Source: Hirsutella rhossiliensis
Taxonomy: Eukaryota; Ascomycota; Sordariomycetes; Hypocreales; Ophiocordycipitaceae
Direction of reading: 5' to 3'
Length of the DNA: 64,000 nucleotides
Assembly (NCBI RefSeq): GCF_020360975.1
Contig: NW_025408679.1
Coordinates: forward strand, 1,736,001 to 1,800,000
The notes under the pieces are model-generated. The model was not told the DNA's origin. It saw nothing but the letters and a program-made list of their open reading frames with translations, and did not search any database. Within the stretch, counting starts at the first letter, position 1. Every line of letters starts with the position of its first letter. The position numbers and the translations under genes are program-made. Shown in pieces: positions 1 through 10,745 of the stretch.

Positions 1-80
1 GACAACTCTAGATTAGGCTTAGCGAGTCTGACGCAGTGCCTCTGACTATCGTCAATGGCGAAATAAACATCATCAACGGT

Positions 81-100
81 CTGCACTATTAGGAGCGCTG
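81..100. repeat. isolated hAT-type terminal inverted repeat
   Basis: Read on the minus strand this 20-mer begins CAGCGCTCCTAATAGTG. It matches the terminal repeats at 36,180-36,199 and 47,770-47,789 of the hAT element further right. No matching partner or transposase is seen next to it, so it is probably the end of a related element lying mostly outside the window, or an orphan end. Between 101 and about 430 I recognise nothing. Confidence 0.55.
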
Positions 101-429
101 GTTTGATCTAAATGGAATTCATGAGCATCACTTCTACTTCCATAAAGCGGATGATTCGCCACCGCCATTTTACTGCGCGGAATTGCCTGCGAATACAATC
201 TCAATACCCGGTGCTGCGCAATGACGCGGCCTTCTCCGCGGAACTTATGGAGAGAGACCCAGATGGTACGGTTAATTGCCGGGGCAATGGCCGGTGTTAC
301 AGAAAGAACGATGTCACGTTGTTACGAGTCCTTAAGACGGAAGGTCTGGGCCTTGAGTGTTAAGGTGAAGAAGCCTCAATGTCATCGTCGCTGTCGTGGC
401 TGCAATGCTTGCACCATCAGTTCATGTGA

Positions 430-959
430 TTAGTAAATCGTTCGCAGTGCCATATCCCAGAGTGCATGAGTATCACCTTTATCAGCGAATAGGGCTCTCG
501 AGGGTCCCGACTTTCGGGCTTGTTGCGCTGACTCGGGGCTTGAGTAACCGCTCAGACAGTACAGACCCTCGAAGTTCCATTGTGCAGTACCCGTTGATCT
601 TGGCGTGGGGCCACAGCAGCCCAACTAAGCGTCTGATGCATACGCAGGGTTAATGGGTTGCTGTTGCCGTAGTTGTTCGTGGAGAATCTTGGTGATCGCC
701 GGCGCTGGGTTGACGGGAAAGAGGCCTGTTTTTTCAAACGCCGCCATGATGTTATGCCGCGTGAAGCCAGCCTCGTAGACATCCTGAAATTCTGTGAGGA
801 AATCGATCCGCGAAAATGTTATGTTGCCTTCTGCGAGTGATTTTCGGAGTGCTTTCTGATGTGCTGATTTTAGCGGTTGGAATACACCCACATCAAGCGG
901 CTGCATGATGTGGGTGGAATGTGGAGGCAAAATGGCAATGATGATATAAAATGGGACTA
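430..959 (-). pseudogene. pogo-like (DDE_1) transposase, C-terminal remnant
   Basis: Minus-strand translation from 959 to 625 gives the end of a fungal pogo/Fot1-type DDE_1 transposase. It contains PPHSTHIMQPLDVGVFQPLK (the strand with the last catalytic region in this family), an internal helix-rich segment, and AFEKTGLFPVNP near the C-terminus. A shifted frame from about 624 to 430 may be its decayed tail. The N-terminal two thirds, including the helix-turn-helix domain, are missing because the MULE at 960-3,701 starts exactly where the reading would continue. The lost half is not found beyond that MULE. Identification rests on the family's typical wording; the tail is uncertain. Confidence 0.8.
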
Positions 960-1046
960 GTTATATGCACAACAGGTTACGCTATGTGCACAGCAAAAAG
1001 TGGAGTAGTGTGGCTTGGTGGCGCAGGAGCGCCGATACCGCAAATT
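960..1046. repeat. MULE 1 left terminal inverted repeat
   Basis: This 87-bp repeat is the reverse complement of 3,615-3,701. It ends in GCCGATACCGCAAATT, after which the two ends diverge. Confidence 0.9.
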
Positions 1047-1124
1047 CCCGACCGTGACCTAAAGGCGCGCTCAAGCAAGGCCAGCTGTAAGTTGATGCGG
1101 CAAATTGAAGCTGGCCGAGATGCA

Positions 1125-3527
1125 TCAATACATACAGTAGAGGCACATTCTTAGAGTCGTACGGAGCGTCCTTTCGTCAATTAAAAGGCGATGGCAATGA
1201 CGGTAGCTATAAGAGGCCTTCCTTATGTAATTCCTCCTTAAACACTCCTCTTCCTCCATCTCCTCGTCCATCATATCAAAATCGGCTAGGGGGTCATCTT
1301 CATCCTTTGTATCCTCTTCTTTGTGACCGCGATGGGTTGAAGGCATCGTAATCCGCTGCGTATTCCACTGCGTAGCCTGCTGCGTGGCCTGATAACAGTG
1401 AATTGTGCCCTGCGTCTCGCCTGCGCCGGCAAGCTCATTGTCAGAGTCAGGCGTGCGGTGCCGCTGATATGCCCGTGGCATCTCTGTGCCTGGCTCGTAT
1501 GAGTCGCCATTAGCGTAAATGTATTCCAACGCCTGCCTCGTCACATCGGCGGCGTTAACAGCGGTGCTGCTGCCCCTGCCCCTGCCTTTGCCGCCAGCCT
1601 TGCTGTCAGCCTCGTGTTTTTTCGTGCTTGTGAGTGCCGCCGGCGCTGTTGACAGCGGTGGCCTTATAGCCTCGGCACGCTCGATCCTCTCAACGATCTC
1701 ATGTGCAGAGGGTTTACGCCTTGTGCTGCAGGCATCTTTCTCGAGGTTGGATGAGCCCTTTGGCCGGCCTTTACCGCGTACGGGTAGTGGATCGAGTGGA
1801 GCGTCGTTAGGGCTCGAGCCCCGAAGCTGCCGCTCGCGATGCCAGAACTCGTCAACGTCGGTCATTTCGAAAGGAATAGCGCCACGGGCACCAACGCCGG
1901 CGCCACGGGCATCCTTGAGCCGCTTGAAGATATCGTGACGGCATGGCAAGCCAAGGCTGGACTTAAAGCTACAGTGATGGAGAGGATCACAACTGCCAGG
2001 CGGCGGCTGCTGTGCCCGGTCATCTGTAGCAACGTTTCTGCCCACAGCACGGAATTCGATCCCTATTTTCCGTACCGCCCAGGAAGAGAGATTTGGCCGG
2101 ATTTTCGCAAAGATCGGCTGAAGGGTGAAGTTGATACCTTATGTATAGCCGCCTGCTGTAAATTGAGGATCTCGTCTGACTGATGCTCCCAGAAGGCTTG
2201 GAAACGCTGCAAAACGGAGGTCAAATCACCTGTCGACGACCATAGGAACTTCTTCATCGTGGCATGCATGCCCTCAACGATAGACGTCGTCGTATGGCCA
2301 AGATGACGGTGACGGTCAACGCAATATAACACAATTTTATCCTTCCAGAGCTTGAGCCATGTATTTACCGCATAATCCACTGCCGCCTTTGGGTGATGGT
2401 CTGAGCCGTGAACGCCTGAAGTCGTATATCGTATGTAGCTTCATCAGGCGCGTTGATGAGCTCGTTCCACTCTTTCAGGAAGGCCGTGAATGTGGGGCAA
2501 GGATAACGCGGTTGCCGTCCTTTGTTGCCTTAGGAAAGTACTGCTTGCTTTGGGCAAGAACGTTCTTGTTGATATGCCAGCGGCATAATAAGTGAATTAC
2601 TGGTGCAAGCTCTGAGAAGGAAACAAGGGCATTCATGAGGGCAAGCTCACGGTCAGTGACTATGACCCGAGGCAATGGAATGCCTTCCTCTGCTGCTAGG
2701 TCAAGTAGGCATTGCAGCGCCCAGCGGTATTGCGGCTCTGCCTCTCCGCTAAGGAAGACAGAGGCTACAGAGAAGGTCTTTTCTGAGGTTGATCCACACG
2801 TATTGAGAAGAGGCATCTTGAACCTATTGGTCTTGTACGTGCAGTCCAAAAGGAGAATATTTGGAAAACGCCGCCAAAGCTCAATGCCGGTGCGCGGTGC
2901 GATGAAGAGGTCGGTCAGCCGCCCTTCCTGGTCGCGTGTATCGCGGAAGAAGAAGCCGAGGGATAAGTCCTTGAGCTGATCGTAGAGGAATTGAAGGGGC
3001 GTGCGGCCAGCGAGCTCCCTGACGCGGTAGGCAGCAATAGCGTTGCGGATATGCTGCCCCGTTATGAACTTAAGGTCGGGGTTCTTGATGAGGGCTAGGC
3101 CGCGCAGGTGGGTAGCAATTTGGAACGGCTTGAGACCAGTATTATAGAGGCGAACGATATGACCGTGATGCTCGGCGATGAGCTCTGCGCGATAACCACT
3201 GTGCGTGACAGCAGGCGTAAAAGGGTGGTCGTGGTCGCGTGAGGAGGAGACGGCACTGGGTCCAGGCGCCACTAGTACGGCGCTTCTTAACGGTTAGGCG
3301 GAAGGGCATCCTGACCTCTGCGTAGACTGATTAGGCCGGCTTTTCGTCTTGTGGGCGCCCGGGTCAGTGTTATCGCGATACTCGCCTGCCTTTGAGCAAG
3401 TCATATAGCAGGCGCTGGCCCTCCCCGATCGTATGACTAAGGCGAAGCCTTGGGCCTTGGCGACGGCGTGACAGGCAGCTTGGGCAGCCTCTTTGGTATC
3501 GAATTCGCGGTAATAAACCGACTCCAT
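1125..3527 (-). pseudogene. MULE 1 transposase (frameshifted)
   Basis: Four minus-strand segments read in order as one MULE transposase. At 3,527-3,294 lies a FAR1-like N-terminal DNA-binding region. At 3,272-2,475 is the MULE DDE domain with LLLDCTYKTNRFKMPLL (first acidic residue), VIVTDRELALMNAL (second) and LLCRWHINKNV. At 2,380-2,063 is the helical insertion with TTSIVEGMHATMKKFL. At 2,045-1,125 is a SWIM zinc finger (CSFKSSLGLPCRHDIF) followed by a charged, low-complexity tail. The breaks are frame changes, not missing sequence, so the gene is close to full length. It would cut and reinsert the element. Whether the frameshifts are real or consensus errors cannot be told here. Confidence 0.88.
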
Positions 3528-3614
3528 AATACTGGCGGTGGAAGCGACGCCGGTTGCAACACGTGGTGTTTTGAGGGCAAAAATCGCACTAAGATGCGAT
3601 ACGTACTTCGCTCA

Positions 3615-3701
3615 AATTTGCGGTATCGGCGCTCCTGCGCCACCAAGCCACACTACTCCACTTTTTGCTGTGCACATAGCGTAACCTGTTGTGCATATAA
3701 C
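3615..3701. repeat. MULE 1 right terminal inverted repeat
   Basis: Mirror of 960-1,046. Its outer end is followed by only 7 bp before homology to the other palindrome arm begins at 3,709. Confidence 0.9.
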
Positions 3702-3852
3702 GCCGGCATATTTGTACTCGGACATTTCCCTTAAATCTTCCATCATCTTTATGATCATCAATCAATTGAACCTCTCTACAATTGCCTATTTAGGCAATCC
3801 TATGACTGGCTCTCTGTTGCGTAGGAAGGTGACAGAAACCCTCGTTTCTGAC

Positions 3853-5707
3853 ATGGAGCACACAGATATCCTCATTGTGGGGCGCCGGCCCAACCGGACT
3901 CCATCTTGCATATAACCTACGCCGACTCGGCGTCCCATGCCGCATCATCGACCGAAGCCCCGAAATATCGCCCCACACCCGCGCTGTTGCCTTTACGCCG
4001 CGGACGCAGGAGATATTCGAACAGACTGGTCTCCTTCCCGTATTTCGTCCATTTATGACACGCGCATCCCATTTCAATATGATCGGGTTTGGCCGCATTC
4101 GCATGCAGAACCGTTTCAGTGCCCTGCCTTCCAAGTTCAATTATGCTGGAGTGCTTATCCAGCCTGTATTCGAGCAGGTCATGACCACAGAGTTGCAGCG
4201 CGTTGGCGGCGTGTCTGTTGAGCGCAGCACCGAGCTGCTGTCGTTTTCCGTTAATGACTCGGGCGTTACTGCAACGCTGTTACGAAAGGCCAATGCAAAA
4301 GTGTACAAGTGGTTCGCGCAGTCAAGGGCCAGCACGTCCGAGCCCACAAAGGAAGCCGGTGATGAAGAGCTCACCGTCCGGGCCAAGTTTCTCGTCGGCT
4401 GCGACGGCACGCACAGCACAGTCCGCAAGCAGATGGGCTGGAAGTTCCTTGGCAAATCCACTGGCATACGCCATGCACACGCCGACGTAGCCGTCGAGAC
4501 AAGCATACCGCACATGTCAGAACCCAGCATCGTTTGGAATAACGTCGGGGCGTTGATGATTGTCCTCTTGGTAACGGCAAGCATCGCGTCACTGTCAGGA
4601 TCGACGGCTTGGTTCCCGACGGCGCGCCGATTGAAGCTGAGGAGCTTCTCAACATGGTCAGAGCACGCGTCGAGCCGCAGTTCTCTATCCGGTTCAAACA
4701 GGTCGACCGGGTCACCACGTACGTGATCCACGAGCGCATGGCCGAGCGATACAACGATGGGCACGGGCGTGTGTTTATCGCTGGTGACGCAGCGCACTGC
4801 CATTCGCCAATGGGTGGCCGTGGCATGAACACGGGTCTGCAGGACGCCCACAACCTCGCGTGGAAACTGGCGCTGCTCTGTCACGGCGTCGGCGATCACG
4901 CTGTGCTTGCCCAGTCCTTCGCGACGGAGCGCCGCCCGATCGCTGAACATATCATCGGATACTCGGGAGCGCTAACTCGACAGAACTGGAACGCGTCGTG
5001 GCTCGCTGCGGATCCGCGCGTATTCACTGCCGCTTATCCCAAAGTCGTGGATAAACCGGCGCCAGCTGGAGAATTCCGACCTGATGTATCGTTATTCCGC
5101 CGGGTCGCCGCTCATTGCTGCGAGCACAGTGTCGGGCACGCCGCGCATTCCCAGCATGAACGAGATGGTGCAGGTCGGTCGACGGCTGCCGTACGGGACG
5201 CTTCGCGACGCACTATCCTGGCGGCGCACCAGCTTGCAGCTGCTTGCAGGCTCCGACGCCTTCTTCGGCATGTTCGTGTTCGCTGCTCCGACCGATATTG
5301 CGCTGGCTGCGTCGCTGGCATCGCTCTCGGCCGCGCTACGCTTGCTGCCGTGCGGGACGGACAATATCGTTCTGTCGCCGGTAGAGCTGGCGCAAGGCAC
5401 CGACAATGGGGACGCCGACATGCGCCCGCGTCCCGTCAAGTTACTGTTTGCCATCCGCGTTGTGGTTCCGTCCGGGTTCCGTAAGCTCATATCCAATGCC
5501 CCCGCGAACACGGTGGTCTTTGTCGACGTGGAAGCCGATGTCGCCCACTCGCTCGGCGTCGACGGAGAATGGCCCGCCAAGCGCGAGAGCATTCTGGTGG
5601 TCACGCGGCCCGACGGCATCATCGGATTTACCGCAACACTGAAGAGCGAGCATGCCGCCACATGGCGCGGACTCGAGGCGTACTTCTCAGGCTTCATGTC
5701 GGCATAG
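3853..5707 (+). pseudogene. FAD-dependent monooxygenase (PHBH/phenol hydroxylase type), left copy, frameshifted
   Basis: This is the left-arm copy of the gene at 30,987-32,842. It should encode about 618 residues of a group A flavin monooxygenase that hydroxylates aromatic or polyketide substrates using FAD and NAD(P)H. ATG at 3,853 is chosen because the Rossmann motif DILIVGAGPTG follows within five codons. Three short indels break the frame relative to the other copy: an extra G in the run at 3,879-3,882, a missing C near 4,564, and a missing CT near 5,003. The stretch lacking in the right copy (an A near 4,299) is present here, so neither copy is open throughout. The ribityl-phosphate motif GDAAHCHSPMGGRG and the C-terminal thioredoxin-like part are readable. 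It is probably a tailoring enzyme of secondary metabolism (inference). Confidence 0.88.
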
Positions 5708-5799
5708 TTGAGGAACGGACTAGGTACTCGTGCCCGTCCCACTTTTCTGGATTCCGGCAAGCCTTCACCAGCCAAGCTGGCTCTTTTCTATGTTTTCTG

Positions 5800-6053
5800 C
5801 CCGTAGGCTCCCCGTGGGCCTACGGCCCAGCTGACTGCGTGGGCTTTCTCAGTCACCCGGCTCTGACCGAAGACTGACTAATATTACGGCTTTACCGCCG
5901 TGCCCGGAACCCGCTGACGGGGGAAGGGACCTGAGAATCCGAGCGGCCACAGAGTCCAAGAATTGCTAGATAGGGGTAGAAGTAAGGAAGGCGCGACGGG
6001 TTTCCGGCGAGCACCCTCATCTTGTACTATACCTAGCCTAGCACGTCTTTTGC
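5800..6053. repeat. direct repeat A, copy 1 (left arm)
   Basis: The segment from gcccgtaggctccccg to acgtcttttgc recurs, clearly diverged, at 6,858-7,121 in the same orientation. The pair encloses about 800 bp with a GC-rich minisatellite. This resembles a small non-autonomous LTR-type element, but I could not define TG/CA ends or a target duplication. Confidence 0.65.
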
Positions 6054-6299
6054 CCTTATAGGGATGTCCCAGACGGTAATCAATACTACTACTACTACTA
6101 CTACCAGCCAAGCTGGCAACTCTCCCCTGTAAAAAATTCTTCTCTTCTGCGGGCTGTTAGCAGCCTGTTAGTGGATAATTATTTTCAGGTCACCCGACCA
6201 TGCTTCTGCCTCTCTAGCCCTAACGGGGCTCTAGCAAGCACCAAAAGGCAGACTTTGGAGAGTTCGTCTCCTCTTGGGAAGCTGGTCTCGAATAACGGC

Positions 6300-6600
6300 A
6301 TGCCTCGCGCTGCCTCGCCTTCTGCCGCCTCGCGGCATCGCCTACTTCTGCCGCCTTTACTGGCTGGCCTCGACTTCTGCCGCCTCGCGGCCCCGACCTC
6401 TTCTGCCGCCTCGCGGCCCGACTTCTTCTCGCCCTTCCTGGCACGCCTCGCGCTGCCTCGCACCCTCTGCCGCCTTTACTGGCTGGCCTCGCCTTCTGCC
6501 GCCTTGCGGCTCTGCCTCCTTCTGCCGTCTCGCGGCTCCGAACTTGCCGCCTTGCGGCCCTTTCTGCCGCCCAGCGGCCACGACTTCCTCTGGACTGGTG
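6300..6600. repeat. GC-rich minisatellite built on CTGCCGCCTCGCGGC (left arm)
   Basis: About ten imperfect units of a 15-30 bp motif containing ctgccgcctcgcggc lie here, mixed with ctttactggctggcctcg spacers. Long open frames appear on both strands only because the repeat lacks stop codons, and I do not consider them genes. The mirror copy is at about 30,118-30,420. Confidence 0.8.
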
Positions 6601-6857
6601 GGCCGCGGGGGCCCCGAGGAGCTACAAGAGCCTAGAGCTCAAGGCCTCACCCGGGTGTCCCCCGGAGCTGCACACCAATCGACAACACCTCCACCACCTG
6701 CTTGCTACGAGGAGCAGGCACGGGGACTTCGCCGACTGTCATGACCACGAAGTGGTCCTGGATCGAACGCTCCTGCGGGAGAAGACAATCGCCATCGGGG
6801 CGAACCCCCGATTAACATTGCTACACTCTCTGCTTCCTTTTCTTTTCTTTTCTTTCT

Positions 6858-7121
6858 GCCCGTAGGCCCTCCTCGAGGGGGCTTGCGGCCGGCCCATGAC
6901 TTCGTGGGCTTTCAGTCACCCGGCCTCGGCCAAAGACTGACTACTATTACGGCTTAACTGCCGTGCCTGGAACCCGCTGACGGGAAGGGCCCTGAATTTC
7001 CGACCGGCCTCAGAGCCTCAGAATTGCTAGATGGAGTGGTTAGGTGCTACACACGGTCCTTAGTCCAGGTACTCGGGATATTCTATGTATCTAGTCTTCT
7101 CTAGCCTAGCACGTCTTTTGC
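6858..7121. repeat. direct repeat A, copy 2 (left arm)
   Basis: Diverged second copy of 5,800-6,053. Homology between the copies stops exactly at 7,121, where the LTR-like repeat beside the EthD gene begins with TGTCGAGAAG. Confidence 0.65.
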
Positions 7122-7567
7122 TGTCGAGAAGACGGTCCGAACGAGTTGAGGTCTCTAGGTCTCTAGGTAATACAGCTTGAAACCAGGTAAGAAGGGAAGT
7201 CTGCAGACTGTTGTTTCTTCTTCCTAGACCACTGAGGGGTCCGGAGGATCTCCTATTCGAACGGGGACCCTTTGAGGAGTCCGGCATAACTATTACTGGC
7301 TCGGGGACCTCGAGAGACTGAACTATCGATCTCATAGCTAGAAGAGCTATTCGATCGGGGAGATGGAGCTGATGTTGCTGACGTAGATGACTTACGTGGC
7401 CTTCACTAAGTGGCAAGAAGTGCCCTTCCTGATAGAATGTATACTATACCTGAAAACGGGATATCAACTTGGGAGAAGCTTGGAGGGATATAAAAGGGGC
7501 TGCTTGGACGGGAAAGGAGGCAACCGGGGAGGGAGAGATAGAAGACAATATCTGATCGCGTGATACT
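7122..7567 (+). repeat. LTR-like direct repeat downstream of EthD gene (left arm, outer copy)
   Basis: About 446 bp from TGTCGAGAAG to tgatactc, nearly identical to 8,428-8,878 in the same orientation. Each copy contains a TATA-like gatataaaagggg near its end. The TG start and internal TATA box suggest an LTR, but terminal CA and target duplication are not clear. Confidence 0.7.
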
Positions 7568-7584
7568 CTGTAGTCCACCCCGAA

Positions 7585-8352
7585 TTAAATCACAACAGAT
7601 GTCAAGCCTCCTATAACGTTAGTCGAGCCAGGGCCATCAACAACCAGCCCCCGATTCTCCTCCCAAAACTTCGCCGCCTCATCTCGATCCAACAATACGA
7701 ACCGTTCAACCGCCCTATACTGGCGCCACGAGCCCCCAGTAAACTGCGTACCCTTGAAGAAAGCATCTGTATCTTCAGGCATGACATCCGTCCACACGCT
7801 GTATTGCCTTACAAGACCCCTTCTCGTCTTGCTCCAGCGTTCCGCGAGCTTCATCCGCTCCTCCACCCAGGCCGCGCTGACCTTGTCGCCCGCCGTGGCT
7901 CTGCGGTGGAAAACATGGATCGCGAAATTTCCCTGCTCAGCAAACCTCTCTGTCGCAACGCCCAATGCTCCAACTCTCTTGGCCAGGATGCCCTTTTGGT
8001 CTTGGCGGCAGAAGATGTGCTTGCCAGCCGACTCGTGGTACACCGGGTCCTGGAAGCTCCTCCAGACGACACTTGTGCTTGGCCAGTACAGACACGAAAG
8101 AAAGTCCCACGGATCGTCGTCCATGTCGCCGCAGAGGTTGTTGGGGTCTTGAAGATCCATGGCGCCAAATTGGACATAGTTGAGTGGTAGACCACTGTGC
8201 TGGTGACCAACGCGGGCGAGGTTGGCGTGAACATTATGGTATTCGTGCTGGAAGCGGTCCTGATCCCAGGAGGGTTCCTTTTGGACAGAGATGAACCACA
8301 TCACTTCATTTTGGGTGTCGTACTGTGCATGTGGTTGAGATATGTCTGACAT
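7585..8352 (-). CDS. EthD-domain protein (left copy, intact)
   Basis: An intronless gene of 255 codons, fully open in this arm. The N-terminal half (residues about 18-120) has the dimeric alpha/beta-barrel EthD pattern, with MWFISVQKEPSW, then FQHEYHNVHANL, and a later FQDPVYHESAGKHIF. The second half (about 145-245) repeats the same ferredoxin-like layout with AIHVFHRRA and RFVLLDRDEAAKFWEENRG, so the protein may be a tandem EthD fold. Fungal EthD proteins often act as dehydratases or cyclisation helpers in aromatic polyketide pathways (family knowledge). The substrate here is unknown. It sits with only 17 bp after its stop and 75 bp before its start to flanking LTR-like repeats. The right-arm copy lacks one G and is frameshifted. 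Confidence 0.88.
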   Translation of the reverse strand: MSDISQPHAQYDTQNEVMWFISVQKEPSWDQDRFQHEYHNVHANLARVGHQHSGLPLNYVQFGAMDLQDPNNLCGDMDDDPWDFLSCLYWPSTSVVWRSFQDPVYHESAGKHIFCRQDQKGILAKRVGALGVATERFAEQGNFAIHVFHRRATAGDKVSAAWVEERMKLAERWSKTRRGLVRQYSVWTDVMPEDTDAFFKGTQFTGGSWRQYRAVERFVLLDRDEAAKFWEENRGLVVDGPGSTNVIGGLTSVVI

Positions 8353-8427
8353 GGTCGTAGAATAGTGAGATATGATACTAGTGAAGAAAGAGGATGTAGT
8401 AGGGCCAGGAGCGTAGGAAGAAAATTC

Positions 8428-8878
8428 TGTCGAGAAGAAGGTCCGAACGAGTTGAGGTCTCTAGGTCTCTCTAGGTAATACAGCTTGAAACCAGGTAAGA
8501 AGGGAAGTCTGCAGACTGTTGTTTCTTCTTCCTAGACCACTGAGGGGTCCGGAGGATCTCCTATTCGAACGGGGACCCTTTGAGGAGTCCGGCATAACTA
8601 TTACTGGCTCGGGGACCTCGAGAGACTGAACTATCGATTTCATAGCTAGAAGAGCTATTCGAACGGGGAGATGGAGCTGATGTTGCTGACGTAGATGGCT
8701 TACGTGGCCTTCAGTAAGTGGCAAGAAGTGCCCTCTTCCTGATAGAATGTATACTATACCTGAAAACGGGATATCAACTTGGGAGAAGCTTGGAGGGATA
8801 TAAAAGGGGCTGCTTGAACGGGGGAGAGAGAGCAATCAACACATGCATTCTCGCATACCATCTGATCATATGATACTC
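8428..8878 (+). repeat. LTR-like direct repeat upstream of EthD gene (left arm, inner copy)
   Basis: Second copy of 7,122-7,567, beginning TGTCGAGAAG 75 bp from the EthD start codon and pointing away from the gene. A possible true 3' end is ccgaca at about 8,948, which would pair TGTCG with CGACA. Any promoter for the EthD gene must lie in or against this repeat. Confidence 0.68.
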
Positions 8879-8962
8879 GACCTTCGAAAAGTCCCCTTAT
8901 CCACTTCTATGCCCACTTTTGCTCTCTCCTTCGCGAGAAATTCCGACAGGCAAAGTCTACCG

Positions 8963-9526
8963 TATTAACTCACTAAATTGAGCCGGTCTCAGCGCCACTA
9001 AATTTGTATACGCTACGTACCTAGCTGTTGTCAGAATGGTGGTTCTGCGGCTCAGGCCTAATGAGGAAATAGATGGGTATGGCACGATGGATTAATGCTT
9101 GATGCAGCAGCTTGTGTGAAGCCGCAAAAAGAGGTTGTATTGATGTGATGACGTGTGTGTTTGAGGACTCGTTGGAGGCCTCGTTCCTCCCTAAGCAAGA
9201 GGAAATTGGCTGCCGGGTGTACCCGGGTTCTGCACGTGATGATGCACGTGATCTTACATGTGTTTTTACCGGTCAGTTCCGAACATTGCGATCTAGCTCT
9301 GCGGGAGGCATCGCGAACGCCGGCTTCAAAAGCTTCAAAAATGGGGCCAAGGTAAAGAGGCTAGAATGTAGGCATAGGAAATGGGGCGAAAAATGCGTCG
9401 AGCCGACTAAGGATGGCTCGGGCGGGGACAGCTAGGTACGTAGCGTATACAAATTTAGTGGCGCTGAGACATGCGGGGCCCCCTCTTTCCCAGACGTTGA
9501 GACCGGCTCAATTTAGTGAGTTAATA
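8963..9526. mobile_element. MITE with about 64-bp inverted repeats (left arm)
   Basis: The ends are TATTAACTCACTAAATTGAG and its reverse complement. The inverted repeat continues through a gcgccactaaatttgtatac block. The right-hand repeat is split by about 35 bp of extra sequence; in the other arm the equivalent split is in the mirror position. No transposase frame is inside, and the internal open frames are unremarkable. TA may be the target duplication. Confidence 0.8.
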
Positions 9527-9983
9527 CAGTATTGTGTCGGCAGGGGGATTGCTTTTTCTTAGGAATCCCTGTACGTACGACTTGAAAATCGGGCTCGGAA
9601 GCCCCGCACGCATTTTATGTAGTAGCTTTCCCCTCTTTCTTCGTAATAGTTACTGTCGGTGGACCAGGGTAGCCCTGTTAGGGAGGGACCCGGAGAAGGG
9701 ATTCCTGGCCCATGTAGCAGGAACGCATGAGGACTTCCTGAGTAAGGAAGGCAACCCATTTTATGCGTGGGCACAGCCACGTATGCGTGGGTAGAGCCCA
9801 TTACTCAGGAGGTCCCCAGAAGTCCCTAAGACCTCCTGTATAAATAGTCTCTTCAGACTGCCCTTTAGATATAGAACATGCATCTTGAACCTTCGTGTAT
9901 GACCCCTTCTTATTCCGATGTGTAACGTTCCACCAACACGTACATAGTCGAGTAATAGGGCGGGCGCGACGAGGCGGCCAGGC
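9527..9983. other. intergenic repeat-derived stretch without recognised gene
   Basis: Several short inverted segments occur around ggacctcctgagtaatgggc and ccttactcaggaagtcctca, but no coding sequence or known element ends are recognised. The mirror copy lies at about 26,726-27,178. Confidence 0.5.
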
Positions 9984-10073
9984 GCGCGCCAAATTGTGGT
10001 GGGCGGGTCCCTCTTCCAAATGGGGTTTAAGTCTCCGTGCATGTTTCGAAATTCGTCCGTGCATGTTTCGTTA
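9984..10073. repeat. single MULE-type terminal repeat (left arm)
   Basis: The block gcgcgccaaattgtggtggg ... cttccaaatggggtttaagt, followed by paired catgtttcg repeats, is a diverged version of the MULE 2 terminal repeat at 14,490-14,587. No partner end or transposase is found near it, so it is an orphan end. The mirror copy is at 26,633-26,725. Confidence 0.6.
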
Positions 10074-10156
10074 CTTACTCGTGCCCGCCCCACTTTTCGG
10101 ATTTAAAGTTGGGTGAGTCGAAGCGAAATCCGAAAAAGTGGGGCGGGCACGAGTAG
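10074..10156. repeat. fold-back MITE (left arm)
   Basis: Inverted arms starting tactcgtgcccgccccac enclose a short loop. Compared with the mirror copy at 26,548-26,632, which has perfect 32-bp arms, this copy has lost bases from homopolymer runs. A single related half occurs near 5,728. Confidence 0.75.
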
Positions 10157-10745
10157 TTTCTTTGATCGCAGCCTTCGTACTAGGGGACTAAAATTCGTCC
10201 CGCATCTCCTCTGGGAGGGCGCCGGCGACCGAGGAAAAGATAAGCGACCGGGAAAAGTCGCGGAGAGGGGGGCCTAAGTCCCTTAGTCAACCCCCCGAGT
10301 ACTTGAAATGAGATTTTTCCAGGTTTATCGACTCAAGCTGTAGGGTATGTGATGAAGGCTTCCAGCCATCGCACCAGTCGCAGGTGGTAACCTTATCCTT
10401 GGGGCGCAGCAGAAGTCGCAAATCGCGCGTGTTTTTGCTTTTGCAGACAATGTGTCTCGGCGCAGATCGGGGTCTAGGCGTGTCGCATCCCACTTAGGTG
10501 GGGCGAATTTTAGTGCTCCAAATAAAGTGGAGCATCGCACGGGGAGGGTTTCACCCCGTCAATTTTTCCCCCTCAAGACTTTAGTTCGCGACGAGAGGCA
10601 TGTTGATACCTATGCCTGAATGTGACCTGACCTCAGATATCAAGTATATCAAGTATATCAATTCAATTCAAGTTAATCAAGTTGACAGGCGATTTCATTT
10701 CAAGTAATCAAGTTACACCCTCAACCTTGACTTACTTGAATTGAA
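10157..10745. other. unassigned stretch with ACTTGA-rich low-complexity tract (left arm)
   Basis: Up to about 10,620 no gene is recognised. A gggactaaaattcgtccc block near 10,191 resembles the end of the fold-back element at 14,999-15,078. From 10,620 to 10,745 the sequence is built of atcaagtat and acttgaat words. Confidence 0.5.

Larger units (their letters stand above)
960..3701 (-). mobile_element. MULE 1 (Mutator-like element) with 87-bp terminal inverted repeats
   Basis: The element is bounded by nearly perfect inverted repeats at 960-1,046 and 3,615-3,701, starting GTTATATGCACAACAGG. Between them the minus strand encodes a MULE transposase. MULEs normally make 8-11 bp target duplications. 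Here the flanks (atgggacta at 951-959 and gccggcata at 3,702-3,710) do not match, so one side was rearranged after insertion. The right end is only 7 bp from the left edge of the giant inverted repeat. Confidence 0.9.

Noticed and set aside
112..653. Several 60-85 codon plus-strand frames at the window start
   Set aside because: They overlap one another and the minus-strand pogo remnant, and match no family I know.
6185..6744. Long open frames on both strands across the GC-rich segment (and mirror 29,763-30,528)
   Set aside because: They arise from a repeated 15-30 bp motif lacking stops and overlap each other in several frames; no domain or codon bias supports a gene.
9112..9435. 107-codon frame inside the MITE at 8,963-9,526
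   Set aside because: It changes length between the two arms, has no recognisable features, and lies in a non-autonomous element.
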